Shown here in pieces: positions 42,775 through 51,219 of a stretch of 64,000 nt of DNA (positions are counted from its first letter, which is position 1; the number at the start of each line of letters is the position of its first letter). Made by a program: the position numbers and the translations under genes. Source of the DNA: Marinimicrococcus flavescens (lineage in GTDB: Bacteria > Pseudomonadota > Alphaproteobacteria > Geminicoccales > Geminicoccaceae); assembly GCA_029211145.1 (NCBI GenBank), contig JARGEQ010000024.1:17267-81266 (forward strand), written 5' to 3'. The notes under the pieces are model-generated. The model saw nothing but the letters and a program-made list of their open reading frames with translations, searched no databases and was not told where the DNA came from.

Positions 42775-44033
42775 GCCGTCTCTCCGCCTTGGGTGTGGAC
42801 GCGCCGCGCCTCGTCCCACAAGGGGGCGATGCGGCGCCCGGCGCGTGAAGCGAGCCAGCCGCCGGCGGCCATGGCGAGCAGCGGCGCCAGCCAGGTGAGC
42901 GGCGAGAGAGGCTGCCACTCCGTGCCGAGGAAGGGGAAGGGCGGCAGGCCGCCGGCATCGCGGCGCAGGACCGCGTAGTCGCTCGAGAACAGCACCGCCA
43001 GGGACTCGATGACGAAGACGAAGCCGGCGGCGATGAGCAGCCCGGCCACGGCGGCCCCTAGATAGGGTCCCGCCAGCGCCCGCCAGCGCAGCTCGCGCAT
43101 GTGTCGCAGGTGCAGCTCGACGATGCCGCCGATGCCCAGCGGCGCGTAGAGCATGACCAGCACGAACAGCACCCCCTGGTAGAGCAGCCAGGAGCGGGTG
43201 AGGTCGGAGACGAAGAAGGCGAAGAGGGTGAGGACGGCAGCGCCCACCACCGGCCCGAGGAACACCGTTGAGCCGCCGATGAAGGTGTGCAGCACCACCT
43301 GGGCCGAGACCGGCATGCCGAACGTGGTGTAGTTGGCGACCTCGTTGGAGAAGGCCAAGAGCCCGCCGGCCACGCCCGAGAACATGGCCGAGACGGCAAA
43401 CACCACGAGGCGCGCCTTGTGGGTGTCGTAGCCCATGAAGCGCACGCGCTGCTCGTTGTCGCGCAGCGCCAGGGTGAGCCGGCCGAAGGGCGTGCGGGTA
43501 TAGGCCCACAGCAGCAGCAGGCAGAGCGCCACCCAGGCGAGGCTCAGATAGTAGACCTCGAGGACGCTGCCGAAGACGAGGCCACCCCAGGGCATCCGCA
43601 TCGACGACATGCCGGCCTCGCCGCCGAACATGCCGTCCCATTGCGGGGCCAAAGTGTGCAGCAGCTCGGCCAGGGCCAGCGTCACCAGCGAGAAGTAGAC
43701 GCCGGCCCGCATCGTGGCGAAGTAGCCGGCCACCAAGCCGAGGCCGAGGCCGGCGAGGCCGCCCGCCAGCGGCAGGAGCGGCGTCGGCACGCCCAGCCCG
43801 TCCTCCACCGCCAGCATCAGGTGCAGCGTGGCGAACGCGCCGATGCCGAAGAAGGCGGCGTGGCCGAAGGACAGCATGCCGCCCTGGCCCATGAGCAGGT
43901 TGAAGCTCACCGCGAAGAGGGCGGCCACCAGCATCGAGACCAGCGTGTTCTGCAGGCCCAGCGAGAGGAAGGGCGGCAGGACCAGGAGCGGCAGAGCGAC
44001 GAGGACGAGAAGGAGAAGGTGATGGCGACGCAT
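42771..44033 (-). CDS. livM: Branched-chain-amino-acid-type ABC permease, LivM
   Basis: 420 aa, multi-pass. Eight to ten hydrophobic helices, with the family motifs N-L-L-M-G-Q-G-G-M-L-S-F-G-H-A-A-F-F-G-I-G-A and the cytoplasmic loop R-D-N-E-Q-R-V-R-F-M-G-Y. The C-terminus is longer than in typical LivM, with an extra helix (L-L-I-A-A-G-F-V-F-V-I) and a soluble tail of about 60 residues. The substrate family is amides, amino acids or related compounds; the exact one is not evident. Confidence 0.92.
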   Translation of the reverse strand: MRRHHLLLLVLVALPLLVLPPFLSLGLQNTLVSMLVAALFAVSFNLLMGQGGMLSFGHAAFFGIGAFATLHLMLAVEDGLGVPTPLLPLAGGLAGLGLGLVAGYFATMRAGVYFSLVTLALAELLHTLAPQWDGMFGGEAGMSSMRMPWGGLVFGSVLEVYYLSLAWVALCLLLLWAYTRTPFGRLTLALRDNEQRVRFMGYDTHKARLVVFAVSAMFSGVAGGLLAFSNEVANYTTFGMPVSAQVVLHTFIGGSTVFLGPVVGAAVLTLFAFFVSDLTRSWLLYQGVLFVLVMLYAPLGIGGIVELHLRHMRELRWRALAGPYLGAAVAGLLIAAGFVFVIESLAVLFSSDYAVLRRDAGGLPPFPFLGTEWQPLSPLTWLAPLLAMAAGGWLASRAGRRIAPLWDEARRVHTQGGETA

Positions 44034-44035
44034 GG

Positions 44036-44983
44036 CTAGCTCCGCTCGCCCATGAGGCCCGCGGGGCGCAGCAGCAGCACTACGAGCATGAGGAGGAACG
44101 GCACGGAGCCGGCGATGGAGCTCAAGGTGGTGGTCATGAGACCGCCCATCTCGCGCGCCCACCCGCCGAGGCCCACGGCATCGAGGGCGCCGGCCAGAGA
44201 CCAGTCGAGTCCGACCGCGAACGAGCTGAACAGGCCTATCATCAAGGAGGCGAGCAGCGAGCCCTCGAGTGAGCCCAGGCCGCCCACCACCACCACCACG
44301 AAGACGATGACGCCGAGCTCGAGGGCCATGTTGGGGCTGGTCGGGAAGAACGCGCCGGCGACCCCGCCGGCAAGGCCGGCAAGGGCCGCCCCGGTGCCGA
44401 ACACGCCCATGAACACCAGCGGCACGTTGTGGCCCAGCGCCTCGGCGGTCTGCGGCAGGCGCTCGGCGGCGCGCACCACGAGCCCCACGCGGGTGCGCGA
44501 GAGCAGCAGATAGAGCAGCGCGAACATGGCGATGGCGGTGCCGCCGATGAAGAGGCGGTAGAAGGGATAGTCGGTGCCGAAGACGGTGAAGGCGGTGAAG
44601 CGCAGGGCTTCCGGCATCCGGTAGTCGACCGGGAAGTTGCCGTAGAAGAGCTTCACCAGCTCCTCGAAGATGAAGGCGAGGCCGAAGGTCAGCAAGAGCT
44701 CGTGGGCATGGCCGAAGGCATGGACGCGGCGCAGCAGGAAGCGTTCCACCAGCACGCCCAGGAGGCCTACCAGCACCGGTGCGAGCAGCAGCCCCAGCCA
44801 GAAATGGCCGAGCGCGCTCAAGGTGTAGGCGATGTAGGCGCCGAGCATGTAGAAGCTGGCATGGGCGAAATTGAGCACGCCCATCATGCCGAAGATGAGC
44901 GTCAGCCCTGCCGACACCATGAACAGCAGCATGCCGTAGATGGCGCCATTGAGCACGGAGACGACGAGAAATTCCATGAGCAT
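44036..44983 (-). CDS. livH: Branched-chain-amino-acid-type ABC permease, LivH
   Basis: 315 aa, about eight hydrophobic helices. Early N-G-A-I-Y-G-M-L-L-F and L-I-F-G-M-M-G-V-L-N-F-A-H-A-S-F-Y motif, E-x-L-L-L-T-F-G-L-A cytoplasmic segment, and V-V-V-G-G-L-G-S-L-E-G-S-L-L near the C-terminus all fit LivH. Ends 2 bp before livM and begins 66 bp after the first binding-protein gene, whose stop lies at 45050. The ATG at 44983 (MLM) could equally be at 44977. Confidence 0.92.
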   Translation of the reverse strand: MLMEFLVVSVLNGAIYGMLLFMVSAGLTLIFGMMGVLNFAHASFYMLGAYIAYTLSALGHFWLGLLLAPVLVGLLGVLVERFLLRRVHAFGHAHELLLTFGLAFIFEELVKLFYGNFPVDYRMPEALRFTAFTVFGTDYPFYRLFIGGTAIAMFALLYLLLSRTRVGLVVRAAERLPQTAEALGHNVPLVFMGVFGTGAALAGLAGGVAGAFFPTSPNMALELGVIVFVVVVVGGLGSLEGSLLASLMIGLFSSFAVGLDWSLAGALDAVGLGGWAREMGGLMTTTLSSIAGSVPFLLMLVVLLLRPAGLMGERS

Positions 44984-45049
44984 CGCCGTTCGCTGGCCGG
45001 CGCGCCGGGCCGGGCGCGCCGTCGGTTGGCGGAAGGGAGTGCCCTGGGC

Positions 45050-46288
45050 TCAGCCGGGGCGCTGCATCTCGCAGCTCTCCTGAACGGGGTAGACGGCCTC
45101 GGGGCCGGGGATGGTCCGGACCGGGGCGAAGCCCATGTCGGTGCCATCGACCGGGTAGGGGGCACCCTTCTCGACCCGCGAGACGACGATCGGCATCACC
45201 GCCTGATGGTCCTCCTTGCGGATCGTGACGGGACCCATGGCGGTCTCGAGGGTGACGCCCTCGAGCGCCAGGGCGATCGGCGTGACATCGATGGCGCCGC
45301 CCCCGAAATCGACCGCCTCGAGCGCCTTGCCGAAGGCGCGGGCGGCGATCACCACGCGCGGCTCGAGATAGACGGGGTAGTGGCCGGTCCGGGCCTTGTA
45401 GTCCTCGGGGAACGCCTCGTCCCCCGCGGCCAGGTTGTAGGTGCTGGCCAGATAATGGCCGAGCGCCGTCTCGCCGGCATTGGCGATGTTGCCGGGCTGG
45501 TCGAGGAAGGCCGTGCCGAAACGCACGTCGAGGCCGGCCTCGCCGGTGGCCTTCATCAAGAGCAGCAGGTCGTTGGACCAGTTGCCGGTGAGCACCGTGT
45601 CGGGCTCGGCGGCCTTGATGCGCGCCACGTAGGGGGCGAAGTCCTGGATCTTGGCGACATCGTGCAGCGTCGCCTCGACCACCTCGTAGCCGCCGTCCCC
45701 GGCACGCTCGCGGATGGCCGTCTCCATGTCCCGGCCCCAGCTGTAGTTCTGGTTGATGGAGTAGACCTTCGTGCCGAGCTCGCCAGCCTCGCTCATCGCC
45801 TCGACCAGCGGCCCCACCAGCATCGGCGCCGGGGCCTGGAAGCGGAAATGGTAGAAGTGGCACTTGTCGCCGGTGAGATCGAGCGCCGCCCCGCCGTCGT
45901 TGATATAGAGCAGCCTGCTGTCGGGGTTGCGCAGGTTGTGCTTGCGCACGTCGGCGGTGAGCTGGCCGGCGGCGGCCGAGGACGAGCCCTGGAAGATCAC
46001 CCGCACGCCGTCGGCCACTGCCTGCTTGAACTTGTCGACGGTGCCGGCGGCGGTGCCGCCATTGTCGTAGAGCAGGATCTCGATGGGCTCGCCGTTGAAC
46101 CCGCCGGCCCGGTTGATCTCCTCGAGGCCGTAGCGGGCGGCGGTGACGTAGAGCTCGCCGGTGGCGGCATCGGGGCCGGACATGGGCTCGATGATCCCGA
46201 CCTTGAGAGGCTCTGCGGCAGCGGCGCCGGCGAGGCCGGCCAGGCCGAGCATGGCGAGGGCGGTGCCGCCCGCAAGACGTGCAGCCAT
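45050..46288 (-). CDS. ABC transporter substrate-binding protein 1 (Liv-type)
   Basis: 412 aa from ATG 46288, preceded by AAGGTG; a GTG at 46297 adds three residues. A signal peptide covers about 1-27 (A-M-L-G-L-A-G-L-A-G-A-A-A-A-E). The mature protein is a type I periplasmic binding fold: G-I-I-E-P-M-S-G-P-D-A-A-T-G, F-Q-G-S-S-S-A-A, S-I-N-Q-N-Y-S-W-G and N-W-S-N-D-L-L-L-L. A C-terminal E-S-C-E-M pairs with Cys in G-D-K-C-H as a possible disulfide. About 70-75% identical by eye to the next gene. Confidence 0.92.
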   Translation of the reverse strand: MAARLAGGTALAMLGLAGLAGAAAAEPLKVGIIEPMSGPDAATGELYVTAARYGLEEINRAGGFNGEPIEILLYDNGGTAAGTVDKFKQAVADGVRVIFQGSSSAAAGQLTADVRKHNLRNPDSRLLYINDGGAALDLTGDKCHFYHFRFQAPAPMLVGPLVEAMSEAGELGTKVYSINQNYSWGRDMETAIRERAGDGGYEVVEATLHDVAKIQDFAPYVARIKAAEPDTVLTGNWSNDLLLLMKATGEAGLDVRFGTAFLDQPGNIANAGETALGHYLASTYNLAAGDEAFPEDYKARTGHYPVYLEPRVVIAARAFGKALEAVDFGGGAIDVTPIALALEGVTLETAMGPVTIRKEDHQAVMPIVVSRVEKGAPYPVDGTDMGFAPVRTIPGPEAVYPVQESCEMQRPG

Positions 46289-46370
46289 TCTTGTCACCTT
46301 GGGAATGAGGAGGGGGACGCGAGCAGGAAGCGCGTGGGAAAGGCGGGGCCGAAGCCCCGCCCGCGGGTGG

Positions 46371-47609
46371 TCAGCCCGGCCGCTTCATGCTGCAGCTGTC
46401 CTGGACCGGATAGAGTGCGTCGGGCCCGGGGATGACCTTGATGGGCACGAAGCCCATGTCGGTGCCGTCGACCGTATAGGCAGCACCTTTCTCGACCCGC
46501 GAGACCACCACCGGCAGCACCGCCTGATGGTCTTCCTTGCGGATGGTGATAGGACCCAGATCGGTCTCGAGCGTGGCGTCCTCGAGGGCCAGGGCGATCT
46601 CGGTCACGTCGATCTCGCCGCCGCCGAAATCGACCTTTTCCAGAGCCTTGCCCAGGGTCCGCACGCCGTTGACCGCCTGCGGCTCCATGTACATCGGGTA
46701 GTGGCCGGTCTTGGCCTTGTAGGCCTCGGGGAAGGCCTTCTCGCCGGCAGCGATGTTGTAGGGGCTCGCCAGATAGTGGCCCAGCGCCGTCTCGCCGGCG
46801 TTGGCGATGTTGCCGGGCTGGTCGAGGAAGGCGGTGCCGAAGCGCACGTCGAGCCCGGCGTCGCCGGTGGCCTTCATCAGGAGCAGCAGGTCGTTCGACC
46901 AGTTGCCGGTGAGCACCGTGTCGGGCTCGGCCGCCTTGATCTTGGCGACGTAGGGGGCGAAGTCCTGGATCTTGTTGACGTCGTGCAGCGTCGCCTCGAC
47001 CACCGCGTAGCCGCCCTGGGATGCGGCGGCGCGGATCGCCGCCTCCATGTCCTGGCCCCAGCTGTAGTTCTGGTTGATGGAGTAGACGCGGGTGCCGAGA
47101 TCGCCCGCCTCCTTCATCGCCTGGACCAGCGCACCCACCCGCATCGGTGCCGTGGTGGTGAAGCGGAAGTGGTAGAACTGGCACTTGTCGCCGGTGAGCT
47201 CCAGCGCTTCGCCGCCCACATTGACGAACAGGATCTCGTTGCCGGGATTGCGCAGATTGTGCTTGCGCACGTCCTCGGTGAGCTGCCCGGCGATGGCCGA
47301 GGACGAGCCCTGAAGGATGACATGGGCGCCCTCGGCGACCGCCTGCTTGAACTTGTCGGCGGCGCCCGAGGTCGTGCCGCCATTGTCGTATTCGAGCACC
47401 TCGATGGGCGCCCCGTTGAACCCGCCGGCCTCGTTGATCTCCTCGATGCCGTACTTGCCGGCGATGGCGTAGAGCTCGCCCGAGGACGCCTGGGAGCCGG
47501 AGAAGGGCTCGATGATGGCGATCCTGAGCGGCTCCGCTGCGGCAGGGCCGGCCAGGAGGCCGGCAGCCAGGAGGGTGAGGCAGGTCGTGTTCAGCAGCTT
47601 TGTCGTCAT
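46371..47609 (-). CDS. ABC transporter substrate-binding protein 2 (Liv-type, tandem paralogue)
   Basis: 412 aa, signal peptide about residues 1-25 (C-L-T-L-L-A-A-G-L-L-A-G-P-A-A-A). Nearly the same motifs as protein 1 (I-I-E-P-F-S-G-S-Q-A-S-S-G, S-I-N-Q-N-Y-S-W-G, N-W-S-N-D-L-L-L-L, P-V-Q-D-S-C-S-M), and the same two cysteines. Likely ligand-contact positions differ (P-D-A-A-T against S-Q-A-S-S; the N-D-G-G against N-V-G-G), so the two may widen the range of substrates delivered to one permease. First gene of the transporter set, downstream of the BKACE gene. Confidence 0.92.
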   Translation of the reverse strand: MTTKLLNTTCLTLLAAGLLAGPAAAEPLRIAIIEPFSGSQASSGELYAIAGKYGIEEINEAGGFNGAPIEVLEYDNGGTTSGAADKFKQAVAEGAHVILQGSSSAIAGQLTEDVRKHNLRNPGNEILFVNVGGEALELTGDKCQFYHFRFTTTAPMRVGALVQAMKEAGDLGTRVYSINQNYSWGQDMEAAIRAAASQGGYAVVEATLHDVNKIQDFAPYVAKIKAAEPDTVLTGNWSNDLLLLMKATGDAGLDVRFGTAFLDQPGNIANAGETALGHYLASPYNIAAGEKAFPEAYKAKTGHYPMYMEPQAVNGVRTLGKALEKVDFGGGEIDVTEIALALEDATLETDLGPITIRKEDHQAVLPVVVSRVEKGAAYTVDGTDMGFVPIKVIPGPDALYPVQDSCSMKRPG

Positions 47610-47667
47610 CGTGTCAGCTCTTCCCTGGTCGTTTTCTCGTTCGTGCCCGGCCCGGCTTTGCCCGTCC

Positions 47668-48552
47668 TTACTGTGTGCCGCGCAGCCCGAGGATCTCGCG
47701 GGCCTCGTCGGGGCTCGCGACCTCGGCGCCGAGGAGCCGGATCAGGCGGGTCGCCTTCTCCACCAGCGCCGCGTTGGACGGGGCCGGCACGCCGGCTTCC
47801 AGATGCAGGCAGTCCTCGAGCCCGATGCGTGCATGCCCGCCCAGCAGCACCGCCTGGGCCATCATCGGGTAGGCCATGCGCGAGACGCCGAAGGCCGCCC
47901 AGTTGGCGCCGGCCGGCAGATGGCGGGTAAGCTCGGTGAGCACCGAGGGTGAGGCCGGCATGCCCCAGGCGACGCCGGTCACGACCTGGATCAGCGCCGG
48001 GCTGTCGATCACGCCTTCCTCGATGAGCTGGGTGGCGAGGCGCAGATGGCCGAAGTCGAAGACCTCGAGCTCGGGCTTGGTGCCGACCGCGCGGATCGCC
48101 TGGCCCATGGTGCGCAGATGCGCCGGGGTGTTGAGGAACGCCGCCTCGCCCATGTTCATGGTGGCGACGTCGAGGGAGCAGATCTCCGGCCGCAGCTCCT
48201 CGATGTGGCGCACCCGGTCGGCGGGCGAGGCCAGGGTGGTGCCGGGCCCCGGCTTCTGCGGGTCCGGATCGCCCGGGATCAGCCGTCCGCCCGGCCCGGT
48301 GGTGAGGTTGAGGACCACGTTGCTGCTGCTGGCGCGGATCCGCTCGACCACCTCGCGATAGAGATGAAGCTCGCGGCTGGGCGCCCCGGTCTCGGGGTCG
48401 CGCACATGGATGTGGACGACCGCAGCGCCCGCCTCGCCGGCCTCGATGGCCGAGCGGGCGATCTGCTCGGGGGTGACAGGAACCGCCTTGCTGCGGCGCA
48501 CCGTGTCGGCGCTGCCGGTAACGGCGCAGGTGATGATGACCTTGCGTGCCAT
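47668..48552 (-). CDS. BKACE family enzyme (beta-keto acid cleavage, DUF849)
   Basis: 294 aa from ATG 48552 (GAGGAC upstream); an earlier in-frame start at 48639 adds an unconserved tail. Family motifs: I-I-T-C-A-V-T-G, V-V-H-I-H-V-R-D-P-E-T-G with the zinc-binding His pair, N-L-T-T-G-P-G-G, and E-V-F-D-F-G-H-L. These zinc enzymes condense a beta-keto acid with acetyl-CoA and cleave it to a CoA ester and acetoacetate (for example 3-keto-5-aminohexanoate or dehydrocarnitine). The active-site variant cannot be assigned by eye. A TTGACA-like hexamer overlaps the GntR stop upstream (48659-48664). Confidence 0.9.
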   Translation of the reverse strand: MARKVIITCAVTGSADTVRRSKAVPVTPEQIARSAIEAGEAGAAVVHIHVRDPETGAPSRELHLYREVVERIRASSSNVVLNLTTGPGGRLIPGDPDPQKPGPGTTLASPADRVRHIEELRPEICSLDVATMNMGEAAFLNTPAHLRTMGQAIRAVGTKPELEVFDFGHLRLATQLIEEGVIDSPALIQVVTGVAWGMPASPSVLTELTRHLPAGANWAAFGVSRMAYPMMAQAVLLGGHARIGLEDCLHLEAGVPAPSNAALVEKATRLIRLLGAEVASPDEAREILGLRGTQ

Positions 48553-48660
48553 GATGTCCTCGCTGATGCCGCGCCGCTGCCTGTTCATCCGGCCGGCAGA
48601 AAGCCGGCGGACAGTTTTGTTAGCGCTTTCATGATCCAATGACTTCTGCGCTCATGATTG

Positions 48661-49407
48661 TCAATCTCGTTCATTGCAAGCGCTTTCAATCATAGTATCC
48701 GCCGCCTCGGCATGGGGCAGCAGCTCGATGAGCAGCCGGCCATTGTCGGCGATGTCGCGCTGGATCGCCGCCCGCGCCGCCGCGCCGTCGCCGTCACGCA
48801 GCCCTGCGAGCACCGCCAGATGCTCGTGCCGGTCGGGGGGCGTCGCTGCCGGCATCTCGTAGAGCCGGTTGAGCAGCGGCCCGCTCTGCATCCACAGGCT
48901 CTCGACGATCCGGTAGAGCACGGGCAGGCGGGCAAGCGCGCACAGCTTGAAGTGGAAGCGCTCGTTCTCCAGCAGCGTCGCCGCGGTGTCGCCGGCGGCC
49001 TTGGCCTGCCGCATCCGCTCGTGGATCGCGGCCAGCTCCTCGATCCCCGCCTCGTCCGCCAGCTCGGCCGCTCGAAAGGCGCCGCGGCCCTCCAGCTCGA
49101 GGCGAAGATCGCGGATCTCGGCGAAGCGCTCGCGGTCGAGCACCGGCACCAGCACGCTACCCCGCTCGTCCAGGCTCAGCGCCTGCTCCGAGACCAGCCG
49201 GAACAGCGCCTCGCGCACCGGCGTGGCGCTGATTCCCAACTCCCGTGCGAGGCTGCGCAGCACCAGCCGCTGGCCCGGCTTGAAGCCGCCGCGCATCAAC
49301 GCCTCGCGAAGCTGCCGGTAGGCCTGCTCGCTCAGGCTTTCGCGCCGGATCGGCAGCAGGTCGCTCACCCGCACCTTCTCCCCTGCATGGAACCCCGTCC
49401 CTGCCAC
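48661..49407 (-). CDS. GntR-family regulator, FCD (FadR) type
   Basis: 248 aa, start GTG 49407 (alternatives further in exist). N-terminal winged helix: E-Q-A-Y-R-Q-L-R-E-A-L, L-A-R-E-L-G-I-S-A-T-P-V-R-E-A-L-F-R-L. C-terminal all-helical FCD domain with acidic and His residues for metal or ligand (D-x3-R, H-x3-C, H-x-H near the end). It lies between the BKACE gene (same strand) and the ThDP operon (divergent); the palindrome 27 bp before its start is the probable operator. Acts presumably as a substrate-relieved repressor of both. Confidence 0.9.
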   Translation of the reverse strand: MAGTGFHAGEKVRVSDLLPIRRESLSEQAYRQLREALMRGGFKPGQRLVLRSLARELGISATPVREALFRLVSEQALSLDERGSVLVPVLDRERFAEIRDLRLELEGRGAFRAAELADEAGIEELAAIHERMRQAKAAGDTAATLLENERFHFKLCALARLPVLYRIVESLWMQSGPLLNRLYEMPAATPPDRHEHLAVLAGLRDGDGAAARAAIQRDIADNGRLLIELLPHAEAADTMIESACNERD

Positions 49408-49410
49408 TGC

Positions 49411-49441
49411 TTGACAGGGTGCCTGTCGCTCATTGTTATAA
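49411..49441 (+). promoter_or_regulatory. Sigma70-type promoter of the ThDP-enzyme operon
   Basis: A perfect -35 TTGACA (49411-49416), 17-bp spacer, and a -10-like TGTTAT at 49434-49439 (the alternative TTATAA at 49436-49441 gives a 19-bp spacer). The start codon at 49476 is then about 30 bases past the expected transcription start. This is one of the clearest promoters in the window. Confidence 0.65.
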
Positions 49442-49457
49442 CAACCACGTTATAACA
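49434..49457. promoter_or_regulatory. Palindromic operator overlapping the promoter
   Basis: Perfect 9-bp arms TGTTATAAC (49434-49442) and GTTATAACA (49449-49457), with 6 bases between. It covers the -10 region and lies 27 bp from the GntR start, so binding would block the plus-strand operon and probably also the GntR gene. The AT-rich palindrome stands out sharply from the 70% GC background. Confidence 0.7.
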
Positions 49458-49475
49458 CACAAGAAGGGATGGCTG

Positions 49476-51209
49476 ATGGAGCCCGCCAGCGCTGCCTCGC
49501 CGATGCGCCGCAACGAGACCGTGGCCATGCGCCTTGCTTCCGCCTTCAGGCGCCACGGCGTGGAGGTCGCCTTCGGCCAGAGCCTGCCCTCCGCCTTCCA
49601 CCTGGCGGCGCCCGAGGCGGGGATCCGCCAGGCGGTCTACCGCGCCGAGAATGCCGGCGGCACGATGGCCGACGGCTATGCGCGGATCAGCAACAAGGTG
49701 GGCGTGGTGACCGCGCAGAACGGCCCCGCTGCCACGCTGCTGGTCCCGCCGCTGGCCGAGGCCCTCAAGGTCTCGGTGCCGCTGGTGGCGCTGGTCCAGG
49801 AGGTCAACCGCGACCAGACCGACAAGAACGCCTTCCAGGAGCTCGACCACCACGCCTTGTTCGCCTCGTGCGCCAAGTGGATCCGCCGGATCGATCAGGC
49901 CGGCCGCATCGACGATTATGTCGACATGGCGTTCTCAACGGCGGTGAGCGGCCGGCCGGGTCCGGTGGTGCTGCTGGTGCCGGCCGATCTCCTGAACGAG
50001 AGTGTGCAGGGGGCGGAGCAGCGCAGCGCCTCGCTGGGCCGGTTCCCGCTCGACCGGGCGGTGCCCGAGGCCTGCCGCATCGAGGAGGCGGCGCGCCTGC
50101 TGGCCGAGGCCGAGGCGCCGCTGGTCCATGCCGGCGGCGGCGTCCACCTTTCCCGGGCCACCGCGGCACTCGCCGCCCTGCAGCAGGACTGCCACCTCCC
50201 CGTCGGCACCACCACCATGGGCAAGGGCACGGTCGACGAGACCCACCCGCTCTCGCTGGGGGTGATCGGCTACTACATGGGCAAGGGCGGCCGCACCCAC
50301 GAGCTGCGCTCGATGGTCCGGCGCGCCGACGTGGTCCTGCTGGTGGGCAACCGCACCAACCAGAACGGCACCGACAGCTGGCAGCTCCTGCCGCGAGGTG
50401 CGCGCTATATCCATATCGACGTGGACGGCCAGGAGATCGGCCGCAACTACGAGGCGATGCGTCTGGTGGGCGACGCGAAGGCGACCCTCGAGGCGCTGCG
50501 CGAGGCCATGCTGCGCCAGGATCTCGCCAAGCGTGCTGCCGCCCGTGCAGCCGTCGAGCGCGAGATCGGCACGGCAGTGGAGAACTGGCGCGCGCTGACT
50601 GCCGGCATCCGCTCCGACAGCCGTCTGCCGATCCGCCCCGAGCGGGTCATGGCCGAGCTCGACGCGCGCCTCACGCCCGAGACCATCGTCACCGCGGACG
50701 CCAGCTATTCCTCCATCTGGATCTGCAACTACCTGACGGCGCGCGCCGCCGGCGCCCGCTTCTTGACCCCGCGCGGTCTCGCCGGCCTCGGCTGGGGCCT
50801 GCCGCTGGCGATCGGCGCGCAGATCGCCGCCCCGGAGCGGCGCGTGGTGTGCGTCGCCGGCGACGGCGGCTTCGCCCACACCTGGGCCGAGCTCGAGACC
50901 CTCAAGCGCGAGGGCCTGCCGATCTGCATCATCGTCCTCAACAACCAGATCCTGGGCTACCAGAAGGACGCCGAGGACGCGAAGTTCGGCGCCCACACCA
51001 AGGCTGTCTACTTCGCTCCGGTGGATCATGCCGCCATCGCCCGAGCCTGCGGCTGCCGCGGCGTGCGGATCGAGAGCGTGGAGGCGATCGGCCCGGCTCT
51101 CGACGAGGCTTTCGCCTCGGGAGAACCCACCTTGCTCGACATCGTCACCGACTCGGCCGCGAGGCCGCCGATCACGAGCTTCGAGCCGCATCACCCGGCG
51201 CCGTTCTGA
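49476..51209 (+). CDS. Thiamine-diphosphate-dependent enzyme (acetolactate-synthase-like)
   Basis: 577 aa from ATG 49476 (AAGAAGGG upstream). Three ThDP-enzyme domains: N-terminal PYR domain with the catalytic Glu in Y-R-A-E-N-A-G-G-T-M-A-D-G-Y-A-R, central domain with P-V-G-T-T-T-M-G-K-G-T, and PP domain with the cofactor motif G-D-G-G-F ... N-N about 28 residues apart. Similar to acetolactate-synthase-like decarboxylases or lyases of uncertain substrate. It could decarboxylate a 2-oxo acid or carboligate in the degradation pathway. First gene of the GntR-controlled operon. Confidence 0.88.
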   Translation: MEPASAASPMRRNETVAMRLASAFRRHGVEVAFGQSLPSAFHLAAPEAGIRQAVYRAENAGGTMADGYARISNKVGVVTAQNGPAATLLVPPLAEALKVSVPLVALVQEVNRDQTDKNAFQELDHHALFASCAKWIRRIDQAGRIDDYVDMAFSTAVSGRPGPVVLLVPADLLNESVQGAEQRSASLGRFPLDRAVPEACRIEEAARLLAEAEAPLVHAGGGVHLSRATAALAALQQDCHLPVGTTTMGKGTVDETHPLSLGVIGYYMGKGGRTHELRSMVRRADVVLLVGNRTNQNGTDSWQLLPRGARYIHIDVDGQEIGRNYEAMRLVGDAKATLEALREAMLRQDLAKRAAARAAVEREIGTAVENWRALTAGIRSDSRLPIRPERVMAELDARLTPETIVTADASYSSIWICNYLTARAAGARFLTPRGLAGLGWGLPLAIGAQIAAPERRVVCVAGDGGFAHTWAELETLKREGLPICIIVLNNQILGYQKDAEDAKFGAHTKAVYFAPVDHAAIARACGCRGVRIESVEAIGPALDEAFASGEPTLLDIVTDSAARPPITSFEPHHPAPF

Positions 51210-51219
51210 GGTGCCGGCC

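Noticed and set aside
42771..45863. Very long minus-strand open frame continuing upstream of livM
   Set aside because: The part before 44033 overlaps livH and binding-protein genes in another frame and is Arg/Gly/Pro-rich; only the livM segment is coding.
48622..48690. Direct repeat AGCGCTTTCA (48622-48631 and 48679-48688) near the GntR stop
   Set aside because: Only two 10-bp copies, one of them inside coding sequence, with no matching promoter elements at good spacing; too weak to call an operator.
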